Shown: positions 55,582 through 64,000, counted from the first letter of the stretch. The stretch: DNA of 64,000 nucleotides from JBBATK01 sp044224515 (GCA_044224515.1 JBGAKH010000002.1:186001-250000); one strand, 5' to 3'. Translations and numbers: made by a program. The notes: generated by a model from the sequence alone, not told the origin.

Positions 55582-56538
55582 TCAATGTTGAATTGCTAAT
55601 GGACTGTGCGCAATCAACTCTCCTGTCGTTGATCGCAGTTGTACTTGGTACACACCGCTCTCAAGCGTAGTAGTCGAAACCGCACCATTGTTTCCGTACA
55701 ACACGCCGCTGAGAACCATTCGTCCAACGTTATCAAACACGAAATAGCCAATCTCTTCCAAAATCTCTCTCCCCTGCAGTTGTATCAGAGCGTTGTCGAT
55801 TGCAGGGCATGGCAGAATGACTACCGTATTATCAGACCCTTTACAGCCCGCAGCGGTGGCTCGGAGATCATCGACAGCGTCAACAATGTTAGTTGGTTCT
55901 ATGTAGAGGAGCGTGTTATTTGAACCAACTTGAATTAATACTGGAAAAGTGACCGGTGATGTAAGTAGCCACAATGCATTCCCGTTGTTTTTCTTAATGC
56001 GAACCACATTGTTGTACACTTTGTTGTTCATTCTAAGTGTACCATAGGCGTCATATGTTCTCACGAACTCTTCCGCAGGGTCGACGCTGGTCTGTCGAGT
56101 TGTGGCAAAAGAGTCGAGATAATGGAATGGATACTGGACAATTTTATCGTACTGTTTCCACACAACCGGTTTTGATCCACCTATTTCGTCGCCCAGAGCG
56201 TTCAGTTCTGTTGAGCTGTCAATGAAATATGTATATGTGGTTCCAAGACCGTTTATGCTACGTTTATAAGCAAGATTTGAGTTGCTAAAGTTTGACGCAT
56301 AGGGAGTGCTTTTAGGATCAACCGCTTCATATGTTCCGGCCTTTGTGATTTTTAGCGTTGAGCCATCCCATTGTACATCTGCCCCTGTAGAGTTGATGGT
56401 AGCCAATGAGTCATTGATCAAGTACAAATCTGCTTGGGTACCAAGAGCAGTGCGAGCCGGCCGTGACAAAACGGGCTGAGCTGCTGTACTCAAAGCTGTT
56501 ATGAGGAAGACAGCAAATAGAAGTATGAAAATTTTCAT
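55582..56538 (-). CDS. T9SS-sorted small exported protein, unknown function
   Basis: A 318-residue protein with signal peptide MKIFILLFAVFLITALSTAAQ. The mature part has beta-rich sequence without a recognised catalytic motif (e.g. INGLGTTYTYFIDSSTEL, YPFHYLDSFATT, LWLLTSPVTFPVLIQV). A short CTD-like end (GREILEEIGYFVFDNVGRMVLSGVL... GVYQVQLRS) suggests T9SS sorting. It lies upstream of the ELWxxDGT gene and divergent from the TPR regulator, so it may be under that regulator's control; inference. Confidence 0.7.
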   Translation of the reverse strand: MKIFILLFAVFLITALSTAAQPVLSRPARTALGTQADLYLINDSLATINSTGADVQWDGSTLKITKAGTYEAVDPKSTPYASNFSNSNLAYKRSINGLGTTYTYFIDSSTELNALGDEIGGSKPVVWKQYDKIVQYPFHYLDSFATTRQTSVDPAEEFVRTYDAYGTLRMNNKVYNNVVRIKKNNGNALWLLTSPVTFPVLIQVGSNNTLLYIEPTNIVDAVDDLRATAAGCKGSDNTVVILPCPAIDNALIQLQGREILEEIGYFVFDNVGRMVLSGVLYGNNGAVSTTTLESGVYQVQLRSTTGELIAHSPLAIQH

Positions 56539-56888
56539 AGAATTGAACGAGGAATGTTAAAACGCACACTGTAGCGCAGTCATACTAACGCCTACCTACG
56601 ATCTCAAAGCTACCGGCAAACAGTTCTTGCTTCGGATGCGGTACTGCCGATCGTTTCAAATCTAGAACTACTACAATCGTACTGAGCTACTTAGCCCTAC
56701 GTATTTGAGTAGGTTGATGCCAAAAACACGTAGTCTGATGGGCCGAGACTTTTAAACAACTTCTTAAACAGGGGTCGAATAAAGGATGAGCTATGCGTGT
56801 TCCGCGACAAGTGCTCTAAGGCAGTATGTTTCATTAATATAAGATATATTTGTCCAAATAAAGTCGCTCTCTCGCTGTCTTGTACCAT
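56539..56888. other. Divergent regulatory region between the T9SS gene and the TPR regulator
   Basis: 350 bp. On the plus strand a TATATTTG (56845-56852) lies 37 bases before the regulator ATG. A short minus-strand frame crosses this region and abuts the regulator start (CATATG), but its AT-rich codons and lack of family features argue against a gene. This is the natural place for control of both transcripts. Confidence 0.45.
56845..56852 (+). promoter_or_regulatory. Candidate -7 element for the TPR/LuxR regulator
   Basis: TATATTTG matches TAnnTTTG, 37 bases before the ATG. No strong -33 TTTG was found. Confidence 0.4.
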
Positions 56889-58892
56889 ATGGCCAATCAA
56901 ACCTGTTCTGACGAGCTCAAGAATACAATCCTCGATAGCCTTCAACAGGCAGAGGCGTTACAGCAGACTAGCGCGTGGTCGGCACTCGAGAATCTCTCGG
57001 CACAGATTCGAGTGCAGATCGATGAGCACATCAACGACCTCGGTGGATGCAAGTCTGTAGGGACCTACGAAGGAGAAAAACAGAATCCGTCGCATGAAGA
57101 ATGTCGAGCTTTTATAGCACTTCGGGCAAAAACAACGCGCTTCCTTGCTGAGTCCAAGTGGCGGCGTGGCGACTACGCTGATGGCACCGGGTACATAGAG
57201 TCTGCGCTTGCAGATGCAAGGGAGTCTGGTGATACTATTGAAGAGGTACGATGTCTGGTTGGTTGTGGAATCATTCACTTCGAAGTATCTAACTATACCG
57301 TAGCGCATAAGTACCTCGAGCAAGCTCTCGAACTTGCGAGAAGGCTCGGTGATAAAAGTGGTGAAGCGCGAGCACTTTCGAACCTTGGATTAGTGTGTTC
57401 TGCTCTTCACAAGACCGACGACACACTGAAGAACTATCATCTAGCGTTAAGACTGAATCGCGAGATTGGTCGCGTGGAGGGAGAAGGAAGAGTACTCATG
57501 AACCTTGGAGTCGTCGAGTACAACAGACAGAACTATAGCGCTGCTTTTGACTTTTTTCAAGAAGCGCTTGTTATTGAAAAGAAACTGAAGCGCCAAGAAG
57601 CTATCGCTCAAATCTATCACAACCTTGGTAACATTTGTTTAGAATCCGGTGACTATGCTCATGCCCTGGACTACTACTTTTCTGCGATTGAGATCGAGCA
57701 GCACCTCCAGGCTCTGCCAATGCTGGCTTTTAGCTTACACACGATTGGTTCTACCTACGAGCGTGTGCGAGATCTTGACAATGCTCTAGAATACAGCACG
57801 AAAGCACTGCACGTTGCTCAGGAGTGTCGGCACAGGTTAATGGAAGGACGCTCTCATGCCCTCTTGGCAATTGTCTACATGGCTTTGGCTGAGTATGATA
57901 AAGCGCTGCAACACCAACAAACAGCTTTAGACATTTCAGAATCAATTGGTGATCATCACACCTTTGCTTCTGTTCTCAGTAACATGGGAACTGTGTACTG
58001 GGCCCAGCATAACACTGCTGAAGGTGTTCGTCTCTGGAAAGAGTCACAGAAACGTTTTGAAACACTTAACGACTCTAGAGAGCTTGCTCGCAATGCTGCA
58101 AATATGGCTGAAGCCTTCTCCGATAAAGAGTCTGATCTATACGACCCCATTCGCTCTATGGAGTACGCACACCAAGCAATCCGCTTGTACGATGAAGCAG
58201 AAACACCACTTCTAAAACGCGGTCCATTGCAAACACTTGCCGTATTGCACGAGCAGCTGGGTGAGTGGAAGAAAGCGGTTGACTGCTACAAAACACTCGA
58301 GTCAATACGCAGACAATCGCAGCTCGATGAACGACGCTCTGAAACTCTACGCAAACACTTCGAGCATCGCTTCGCGCAGCTAGAGCGGGATCAACGCGAT
58401 GCTGCACAACAAGCCACACTACGCCAACATGAGTTGGAATTACTACTGAACAGTCAGAAACGCGAACTCGACCTTCGTGTGCAAATGCTCGTTGACAAGA
58501 ACAATTTCCTGAACGGGCTCAGTCGCTCGCTACAACAAATAAGCAGCAGCGTTCGCACACATGCAGCAGAGCAACTTGACATCTGCATCGAGAACATTCG
58601 AAAAAATCTAGCGTCCGTTGAGTCTTTGGATCATTTAGATCAACAGATCCGCCATGCCCATACGCAATTCATTGAGAAGCTGCAGGCGCATTGTCCTGAA
58701 CTTAGTCCCACAGAATTAAAAATAGCTGTACTGCTTAACATGAAACTGAGCTCAACTGCAATTGGCTCACTACTCTATCTATCGCATCGCACAGTTGAAG
58801 TGCATCGCGCAAAGATCAGGCGAAAGCTCAAGATTTCGAGTAAGCAAAGCATCTATGGTGAACTCGAGAATATCGCGGGTCAGACAGCGTAA
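56889..58892 (+). CDS. TPR-repeat, coiled-coil, LuxR-type HTH transcriptional regulator
   Basis: A 667-residue cytosolic regulator. ATG 56889 is used because the only upstream in-frame alternative is a TTG. Residues ~85-470 are about eight TPR units (ALSNLGLVCSALHKTDDTLKNYHLALRLNREIGR, MNLGVVEYNRQNYSAAFDFFQEAL, HNLGNICLESGDYAHALDYYFSAI and so on). A glutamine- and arginine-rich coiled coil (480-560) follows. The C-terminus has a LuxR-type helix-turn-helix: LSPTELKIAVLLNMKLSSTAIGSLLYLSHRTVEVHRAKIRRKLKI. The TPRs may sense a protein or peptide partner. It is divergent from the T9SS genes 55582-56538. Confidence 0.92.
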   Translation: MANQTCSDELKNTILDSLQQAEALQQTSAWSALENLSAQIRVQIDEHINDLGGCKSVGTYEGEKQNPSHEECRAFIALRAKTTRFLAESKWRRGDYADGTGYIESALADARESGDTIEEVRCLVGCGIIHFEVSNYTVAHKYLEQALELARRLGDKSGEARALSNLGLVCSALHKTDDTLKNYHLALRLNREIGRVEGEGRVLMNLGVVEYNRQNYSAAFDFFQEALVIEKKLKRQEAIAQIYHNLGNICLESGDYAHALDYYFSAIEIEQHLQALPMLAFSLHTIGSTYERVRDLDNALEYSTKALHVAQECRHRLMEGRSHALLAIVYMALAEYDKALQHQQTALDISESIGDHHTFASVLSNMGTVYWAQHNTAEGVRLWKESQKRFETLNDSRELARNAANMAEAFSDKESDLYDPIRSMEYAHQAIRLYDEAETPLLKRGPLQTLAVLHEQLGEWKKAVDCYKTLESIRRQSQLDERRSETLRKHFEHRFAQLERDQRDAAQQATLRQHELELLLNSQKRELDLRVQMLVDKNNFLNGLSRSLQQISSSVRTHAAEQLDICIENIRKNLASVESLDHLDQQIRHAHTQFIEKLQAHCPELSPTELKIAVLLNMKLSSTAIGSLLYLSHRTVEVHRAKIRRKLKISSKQSIYGELENIAGQTA

Positions 58893-59308
58893 CAGCAGCC
58901 TTGTCTGTAAAACACTTTTCTTCTCAGTGTTGACAGCTCAATCTCCGTTTGCCTAGCACTGTGCACTTCACTGCACACCTTTTTACGGCATATTTTTGCG
59001 AAGCGGATTAATATTGCGTCCTTCTTCTTGCCTTGATCATAGGGGTATCACAAAACCCCGATGTAGCACAAGGGTCAGAATACATCATAAGGTGAAAAGC
59101 GGTTTCCGTTTGAGGACTTCAACAAACTTCTTTCGGAAGTATACCTAAAACTCTAAACTGCAAGGTACTATGGCGATGACTATGGCTCCGACTCTCAACT
59201 ACAAAGAAAGATCGACGGAGCTATTTCCACTTTTCGGTTTCTTCGACACTTATCCTTATCTGCTCACTATCGTCGAGAGACGTATTGTGAGCTGAGTAGG
59301 GCACGGTG
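58893..59308. other. Intergenic stretch after the TPR regulator
   Basis: 416 bp. A TGTGCA / TGCACA stem with CTTCAC loop followed by CCTTTTT (58960-58984) is a possible weak terminator for the TPR regulator. Nothing else is recognised. Confidence 0.45.
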
Positions 59309-59761
59309 TTAGCCCTTAATATCAATACGCTCGGCTAATCCAATCAGCACACCCTCTACACCTCGTATGTAACAGAGCCTGTATATGTTCTCATACTGCA
59401 TGATTTCACCTACGAGCTCGGCTCCTTTGGCACACACACGCGCAACGAGTTCGTCTATATCGCGAACCGCAAACATCACGCGCAGATAGCCAAGTGAATT
59501 GACCGGTGCGTTGCGGTGATCAGATAGTACTTCAGGGTGAATAAATCGAGATAACTCAAGTCGACTGTGGCCGTCAGGTGTGACCATCATGGCAATCTCA
59601 ACACGTTGATCGCCCAAACCTGTCACTCGGCCTGCCCAGCTCCCTTCTACAAATGTACGGCCTTCGAGATGAAGACCTAAGTCCGTGAAAAAGTCAATAG
59701 CTGAGTCAAGTGATTCAACCACTATTCCGACATTGTTCATCGATACAATTGAGCTGCTCAT
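59309..59761 (-). CDS. VOC-family protein (glyoxalase fold)
   Basis: A 150-residue VOC protein. The N-terminal MNNVGIVVESLDSAIDFFTDLGL and the middle RLELSRFIHPEVLSDHRNAPVNSLGYLRVMFAVRDIDELVARVCAKGAELVGEIMQYENIYRLCYIRGVEGVLIGLAE form the two beta-alpha-beta-beta-beta modules. They contain the E/H metal-type positions (LELSRF, EGVLIGLAE). The substrate is unknown. No partner gene is evident. Confidence 0.92.
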   Translation of the reverse strand: MSSSIVSMNNVGIVVESLDSAIDFFTDLGLHLEGRTFVEGSWAGRVTGLGDQRVEIAMMVTPDGHSRLELSRFIHPEVLSDHRNAPVNSLGYLRVMFAVRDIDELVARVCAKGAELVGEIMQYENIYRLCYIRGVEGVLIGLAERIDIKG

Positions 59762-60512
59762 CTACTGTGTCCTCGCATACATTGTGTGATCATTTCCACA
59801 ACAATAATGGATATCTACTGTGTCACAATATATGAGATCGGCTTAGGCTCAGCAAGAACTCCCCTTCGTCCAAAGCACTGCGGACTGCCCGCTGTAGCAC
59901 GTAGAACATCATCTTCGCAGCACTTCTTCAGCGACCATTCTTGACTTTGCTGCCTTCGCTAGTATAATGATTCTCGCTGCCCGCAATGATGGATAATGCT
60001 GTAGGGTTTGTCCTTATTCGAGTGCTTCCGCCGCTGCGACTCGTAGTTACATGCCCGACCACTTCGACTCTGCGGACTTCTGTCAACTCTGAGAATTCGA
60101 TTCGGAACACTCCTTGGTCGAGATGCGATTCCTTTCCGGAATTCCGCTCTACCTTTTTTCAAGATGTGTCGGAAGTACTTGATCGTTTGTTTTCAGAATT
60201 CGGCTGCATCTGAGTGCTCAACCATGACAGTCAATTGGATCTGACGGTATTACCGATCACCCAAGAGGCTGAGAGTACGGGACTAAAGACGACGCTACGA
60301 CGGACTGTTTAGCCGAGAACACTACGAATATGCGACAGCTCTCAGGAGTCACCATTCACCTATTAGCAACTTTGCATTGAATAAGAAGTACATTCCGGTC
60401 GTGCTAACGAGCGAGCTGCTTAGTGTCCTCCAAAAAGCTGAGCAATGTCATATCCGAAATCTTCGAGCTCCTTTACTTTGGTTCGTAACATTTTCATTGA
60501 ACAGGAGGAGTT
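59762..60512. other. 751-bp gene-poor stretch, possible remnant
   Basis: Overlapping short frames on both strands (75, 60 and 67 codons around 59928-60213) have no family features. A GAGGCTGAGAGTACGGGACTAAAG segment near 60270 resembles a riboswitch stem but lacks the ACCTGATC core. A TTACTTTG element lies at 60474-60481. A strong Shine-Dalgarno AGGAGG at 60503-60508 belongs to the following lipoprotein gene. This may be a decayed gene or an RNA, but neither is demonstrated. Confidence 0.4.
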
Positions 60513-62513
60513 ATGAATGCCCTTGTTCGTCTTCTATCGACCTGTTGTGTCGTAGTGCTATTTAGTGGCTGTCCTAAGAATTCTACAAATCCTGTCGGAC
60601 CCGACAGCGGCAGTGGCACGATTAGCTTTGGCAGTATCTCTGTGGTAGGCGGTGGTTCTGTCGGCTCGAACGGCGGTACAATTCGTATCACAACGGGTAG
60701 CCTGAGTGGTTTGCATATCGATGTTCCTAATGGAGGTTATCGAAGTGGTGCTCAGTTTAGTATCTCGTCAGCGCCAATAAACTCTCACACCTTCGGATCG
60801 GACTTCAATGTCATCAGCCCACTGATCCGCGTTGACAACGGCGGTGCATATGCAGACTCAGTGATGACACTTACGATTCCATGCACGGTGCCTCTTGGAC
60901 ACTACGCTATGGCCTTCTTCTACGATGAGGAAACCGGGGAGTTGGAGGGAATACCACCGGTAGCGATCAACGATAGCTCACTCACAGTTGCCACCAGACA
61001 CTTCTCGAGTGCCAAGTTGAGCGAGGGTCGCAAAACACCGGTTATACAAGGATCCAAAAGCTGGGCGGACCTCGTCGTTGCCACTATGCAGACGAGCAAA
61101 CTCTTTGAACTCCAGGAGTCAGGCTTTCGTCCTGGTTTCGACGATTGGGAGTTTCCAAACAACGGGTCATACCTGGCAAGTGGCGGACACTGCACCGGAC
61201 AATCCGTGACTGCAATGTGGTACTATGCGGCACGTAAACTTGCCTTGCATGAGGCTCAACTGAACGGTCGTTTTAACAAAAACGCACCGAATATCTGGCA
61301 GGCAAATCGCAACGGCTATCGCTTTGCTTCTGTAGTGTGGGATGACCAAGTATCTTCACGACGTAATTCTTGGATGTCAAAGTTCAACGCTGTCGGTGGC
61401 ACACACTTCTCACACGATAGCCTCCACTATCTAGCCTTCGCCTATGCCATACATATGACAAAGAAGCCGCAACTCGTGGAGATTTGGAGACCGGACGGGG
61501 GACACGCCATGATTGTCTATCGCGCGAACATGAGAGTGCTGTCCATTGCCGACCCAAACTTCCCGGGTTCTTTCAGTCATCTGATCAATCTTGGTGCAAA
61601 TGGAAGCTTTGCTCCCTATGAATCCAAATTCAGCGTTAAGGATCCTCCCACACTGTTTCCGGAAATCACCTATGTAGCAAAGTCCGCTCTATTTGATTTC
61701 AGTTCAATTGGAGCACGCTATGACGAAATGCTCAAAGGCACAATTGGTGACTATCCACCAAGTAACTTTCCGAGTGCAGTATTGCAATGGTACAATGGAA
61801 GCTCATGGGTTGAGGTTAGCGACACGATTTTAACCGATCAAGACTCAATAAGTCTTGCCGCCCGCTGCGTTGGCTGTGCGTCGCAGTACGGAGATCATCT
61901 CACTCTGATTGAACAACTACAAGAAAATGGACAGCATGTCGCCTATAGTGACGGAAACGGTATCCTCGTGGTGAAACTCAATGAGAGTAAATCAACGCTG
62001 CCCATTTATGTGCTCGGAAAGCATGATGAAAACGGATGGAACTATATCGATTTCAAAATGCCTCTGGTCAAAAAAGTCACAACAGCCCATTTCAACTACT
62101 GGCTTCGCGGCGTTGATGAGAGCGGCGATTCGGTTTCCTTTGGAGCAAAAGATGGTACTTCTGCTTACTATGGAAGTTGGTTTGGCAACACCTTCCGCTG
62201 TGACACAACCATCAACATCACGAAGAACGGAACAACGTATCAGGTCTACGAAAAACTCATTGCTGTCTGCAATGCCTCTAAAACGATGGTGACGAGCTAT
62301 ACAGTTGAGTTGAGCCTCCAAGGATTGTCACTGGTATCGCTCGACGGCGTGAATCTGCCTCTTAAAACTTCTGATCAACAGTCCCTCACCTTTGCCCTTA
62401 ATGGCACTGAAACGTGCGGGTCTTTAACTCGTGTAAAATTTGATTTCTGGGGCACTGTCAGTAGGTGGTGGTGCGACAACACCTCCCTTGTAACAATGGT
62501 GCTCCCAAAGTAA
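60513..62513 (+). CDS. Large exported lipoprotein with papain-like Cys-His-Asp arrangement
   Basis: A 666-residue lipoprotein; a strong AGGAGG lies just before ATG 60513. The lipobox is LFSGC (C20). A beta-sandwich N-terminal region (~40-170) contains GGTIRITTGSLSGLHIDVPNG, as in ZU5/cell-surface domains. The middle shows SGGHCTGQSVTAMWYY with C227 in the position of a papain-type nucleophile, then DGGHAMIVYR with H331, and D347 in IADPNFPG. This triad spacing suggests a cysteine peptidase or transglutaminase-like fold. The remaining C-terminal part is beta-rich. It likely sits at the outer membrane or surface. The substrate is unknown. Confidence 0.75.
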   Translation: MNALVRLLSTCCVVVLFSGCPKNSTNPVGPDSGSGTISFGSISVVGGGSVGSNGGTIRITTGSLSGLHIDVPNGGYRSGAQFSISSAPINSHTFGSDFNVISPLIRVDNGGAYADSVMTLTIPCTVPLGHYAMAFFYDEETGELEGIPPVAINDSSLTVATRHFSSAKLSEGRKTPVIQGSKSWADLVVATMQTSKLFELQESGFRPGFDDWEFPNNGSYLASGGHCTGQSVTAMWYYAARKLALHEAQLNGRFNKNAPNIWQANRNGYRFASVVWDDQVSSRRNSWMSKFNAVGGTHFSHDSLHYLAFAYAIHMTKKPQLVEIWRPDGGHAMIVYRANMRVLSIADPNFPGSFSHLINLGANGSFAPYESKFSVKDPPTLFPEITYVAKSALFDFSSIGARYDEMLKGTIGDYPPSNFPSAVLQWYNGSSWVEVSDTILTDQDSISLAARCVGCASQYGDHLTLIEQLQENGQHVAYSDGNGILVVKLNESKSTLPIYVLGKHDENGWNYIDFKMPLVKKVTTAHFNYWLRGVDESGDSVSFGAKDGTSAYYGSWFGNTFRCDTTINITKNGTTYQVYEKLIAVCNASKTMVTSYTVELSLQGLSLVSLDGVNLPLKTSDQQSLTFALNGTETCGSLTRVKFDFWGTVSRWWCDNTSLVTMVLPK

Positions 62514-62566
62514 CGTCTTGTACAGACTCTACTCAATCGCTTCTTCATTAGAGCGAATACTAAAGG

Positions 62567-62600
62567 AAACGCAGCGTCGATGGACTCGACGTTGCGTTTT
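62567..62600 (+). terminator. Rho-independent terminator after the lipoprotein gene
   Basis: A 14-bp stem AAACGCAGCGTCGA / TCGACGTTGCGTTT (one G-U) with a TGGAC loop, running into TTTT and then CGCTTT. It lies 54 bases after the stop. Confidence 0.85.
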
Positions 62601-62722
62601 CGCTTTACACTCTCCATGCAGACTACCGGTCCTGCTCCGGAAGACAGTTCATACTCGTTTTCAAAGACGCCGCAAAGATCCGTACCTCCGTTTGCGTCAA
62701 CTGAGTTTTCCTCACAAATCCC

Positions 62723-62730
62723 TACATTTG
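62723..62730 (+). promoter_or_regulatory. Candidate -7 element for pheS
   Basis: TACATTTG matches TAnnTTTG, 41 bases before the pheS ATG and after the terminator at 62567-62600. A TTTG lies further upstream than the usual 19-21 bases. Confidence 0.4.
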
Positions 62731-62770
62731 TGCCTGCCCGGACATGTGTTCAGGCTGAACATTGTGACTT

Positions 62771-63784
62771 ATGATCGACGAAATACGCGAACTCAAAGAA
62801 CGCATAGAAGAATCGCTACGCAGTATTAAAAACTCCGCAGCACTGGAAGAATTCCGTCTTCAACACTTGGTCCAAAAGGGAAGCCTACGCGCCCTGACCG
62901 ACAGATTGCGCGAGGTTCCAAAAGAGCTTAAACCCGTCGTCGGTAAAGAGCTTAACCTACTACGCACTCGTGTGGAAGAGGAGTTTCGCAATCTTAAAGA
63001 ACGTTTCGAAGAGCATGAGCAGCAGCACAGTAATCTGGATTTGAGTCTGCCGGGACGCAGCACTCCGCAAGGCAGCCTGCATCCCATTCGTCAGACCATG
63101 GATCGCATGATTGACATCTTCAGCCACATGGGCTTTGAAGTCGCAAATGGACCTGAAATCGAAGACGACTATCACAATTTCGAAGCTCTAAACTTCGCTC
63201 CGGATCACCCCGCGCGCGATATGCAAGACACCTTTTTTGTCAAAGACGCCGACAACCTGGTATTGCGTACGCACACGACACCGGTGCAGATTCGTTTGAT
63301 GCAGAGCATGAAACCGCCCATTCGCGCCATTATGCCCGGACGTGTCTATCGAAACGAAGCCATCAGTGCCCGAGCGCTGGCAGAATTCCATCAGCTTGAC
63401 GGCATCTACGTCAACAAAAACGTCTCCTTCGCAGAACTCAAAGGCACCATGCTCAGTTTTGCGCGTCAGATGTACGGTCGCGATATCAAATACCGCTTCC
63501 GTGCCTCCTACTTCCCCTTTACAGAGCCAAGCGCGGAAATGGACATTACCTGCTTTCTCTGTAAAGGCGAAGGGTGTCGTGTCTGTAAGTACTCAGGATG
63601 GCTTGAAGTGGTCGGATGCGGCATGATTCATCCTAATGTGCTGAAAAATTGTGACTTAGATCCGGAAGTGTACTCCGGTTATGCTTTTGGCTTCGGTATC
63701 GAGCGCGTCACGATGTTGCGAACTGGCATTGACGATATCCGCCTTCTCTACGAAAACGACATCCGCGTTCTCGAGCAATTTTAA
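62771..63784 (+). CDS. pheS: Phenylalanine--tRNA ligase alpha subunit
   Basis: A 337-residue class II synthetase subunit. The N-terminal coiled-coil (IRELKERIEESLRSIKNSAALEEFRLQHLVQKGSL, 5-40) binds tRNA. The catalytic domain starts at HPIRQTMDRMIDIFSHMGFEVANGPEIEDDYHNFEALNFAPDHPARDMQDTFFV, with VLRTHTTPVQIRLM. The zinc-like CFLCKGEGCRVCKYSGWLEVVGCGMIHPNVL near 255-285 is a cysteine-rich loop found in several bacterial groups. Motif 3 is GFGIERVTMLRTGIDDIR. The pheT gene is not adjacent downstream; rpmG follows instead. Confidence 0.97.
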   Translation: MIDEIRELKERIEESLRSIKNSAALEEFRLQHLVQKGSLRALTDRLREVPKELKPVVGKELNLLRTRVEEEFRNLKERFEEHEQQHSNLDLSLPGRSTPQGSLHPIRQTMDRMIDIFSHMGFEVANGPEIEDDYHNFEALNFAPDHPARDMQDTFFVKDADNLVLRTHTTPVQIRLMQSMKPPIRAIMPGRVYRNEAISARALAEFHQLDGIYVNKNVSFAELKGTMLSFARQMYGRDIKYRFRASYFPFTEPSAEMDITCFLCKGEGCRVCKYSGWLEVVGCGMIHPNVLKNCDLDPEVYSGYAFGFGIERVTMLRTGIDDIRLLYENDIRVLEQF

Positions 63785-63833
63785 GGCATCCTGCCGGACC
63801 GAACTGTCACTTAGATAGATTTTCGTCGACGGG

Positions 63834-63865
63834 TTTGGTTAGTTAATGTGGAAAACGTATCTTTG
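63834..63865 (+). promoter_or_regulatory. Bacteroidetes-type promoter of rpmG
   Basis: TTTG (63834-63837) and TATCTTTG (63858-63865) are separated by 20 bases, matching the TTTG-N19-21-TAnnTTTG consensus described for Bacteroidetes sigma-A. They lie 63 bases before the rpmG ATG. Confidence 0.65.
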
Positions 63866-63928
63866 TGGCCCTGCAAGACATGCAGTGAAACCTAGATACT
63901 AGATTACAACTATTCGCACTACACGATC

Positions 63929-64000
63929 ATGGCAAAGAAAGGCGTTCGCGTAATTATCACGCTCGAGTGCACTGAAGCTGCAAAAGAAGGCAAGACCGCT
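63929..64000 (+). CDS. rpmG: 50S ribosomal protein L33, 3' partial
   Basis: The first 24 residues (MAKKGVRVIITLECTEAAKEG...) match the Bacteroidetes-type start MAKKGNRVQVILECTE of L33. The gene is cut by the window edge. In this lineage L33 is often next to L28 and other small ribosomal protein genes. It has its own promoter (63834-63865). Confidence 0.88.
   Translation, partial: MAKKGVRVIITLECTEAAKEGKTA

Noticed and set aside
56697..56888. Minus-strand short gene abutting the TPR regulator (CATATG)
   Set aside because: ATA-rich codons unlike neighbours, no recognisable family, and the region is better explained as regulatory DNA.
60240..60320. A GGCTGAGAGTACGGGACTAAAG segment resembling part of a riboswitch
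   Set aside because: The essential ACCTGATC and GGCGAAGG parts of a TPP element are absent, and no other riboswitch family fits.

Overview
The window reads as a chromosomal segment from a free-living Gram-negative bacterium of the Bacteroidota/Chlorobiota (FCB) superphylum. A deep branch such as the Kapabacteria/Ignavibacteria neighbourhood fits best; that placement is inference. Evidence: at least seven proteins end in type IX secretion (T9SS) C-terminal sorting domains. There is a TonB-dependent receptor, an FCB-type L33 and DUF3109 and DUF6438 proteins. Several genes carry TAnnTTTG-like -7 promoter elements of the Bacteroidetes type. Unlike typical Bacteroidetes, a few genes also have good Shine-Dalgarno sequences. 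I see no tRNA, rRNA, IS element, prophage or CRISPR array.

Layout. 1-8.6 kb: the end of an NRAMP metal transporter fused to a universal-stress domain; a T9SS-sorted Asp-box protein; a TonB receptor preceded by a clear TPP riboswitch (probably thiamine uptake); an M61 peptidase; a DUF6438 lipoprotein. 8.7-11.7 kb: RpoN (sigma-54) with acidic inserts, a coupled dihydrofolate-reductase-like gene, and a DUF3109 protein. 12-15.3 kb: two coupled soluble histidine kinases. 15.6-19.7 kb: a small monooxygenase-fold protein and pstC-pstA-pstB-phoU without pstS. 20-31 kb: a diheme T9SS cytochrome, then a coupled pair made of a 2424-residue VWA/WD40/Hydin/cohesin-like T9SS protein and an OmpA-family protein. 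31-37 kb: RarA, a DUF1569 protein, a T9SS-sorted GH27 glycosidase with four NPCBM-like domains, and a WYL regulator.

38-42.3 kb: small DinB, VOC, DUF4180, PaiB-like and M42 peptidase genes, with an unusual seven-unit 30-bp tandem repeat at 40.1-40.35 kb. 42.5-48.2 kb: a complete CzcCBA-type metal efflux operon. 48.5-51 kb: GNAT acetyltransferase, YebC/PmpR, methyltransferase. 51-56.5 kb: three more T9SS cargo proteins and an XrtA-type polysaccharide deacetylase. 56.9-58.9 kb: a TPR/LuxR regulator. 59-64 kb: a VOC protein, a 750-bp gene-poor stretch, a large lipoprotein with a papain-like Cys-His-Asp arrangement, pheS and the start of rpmG.

Together the genes describe an organism that invests heavily in surface display and secretion by T9SS, in TonB-dependent nutrient capture, and in metal and phosphate homeostasis. 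The most notable signals are the TPP-riboswitch-controlled TonB receptor, the giant propeller protein coupled to an OmpA protein, the diheme T9SS cytochrome, and the 30-bp repeat that encodes a 10-residue period next to DUF4180.
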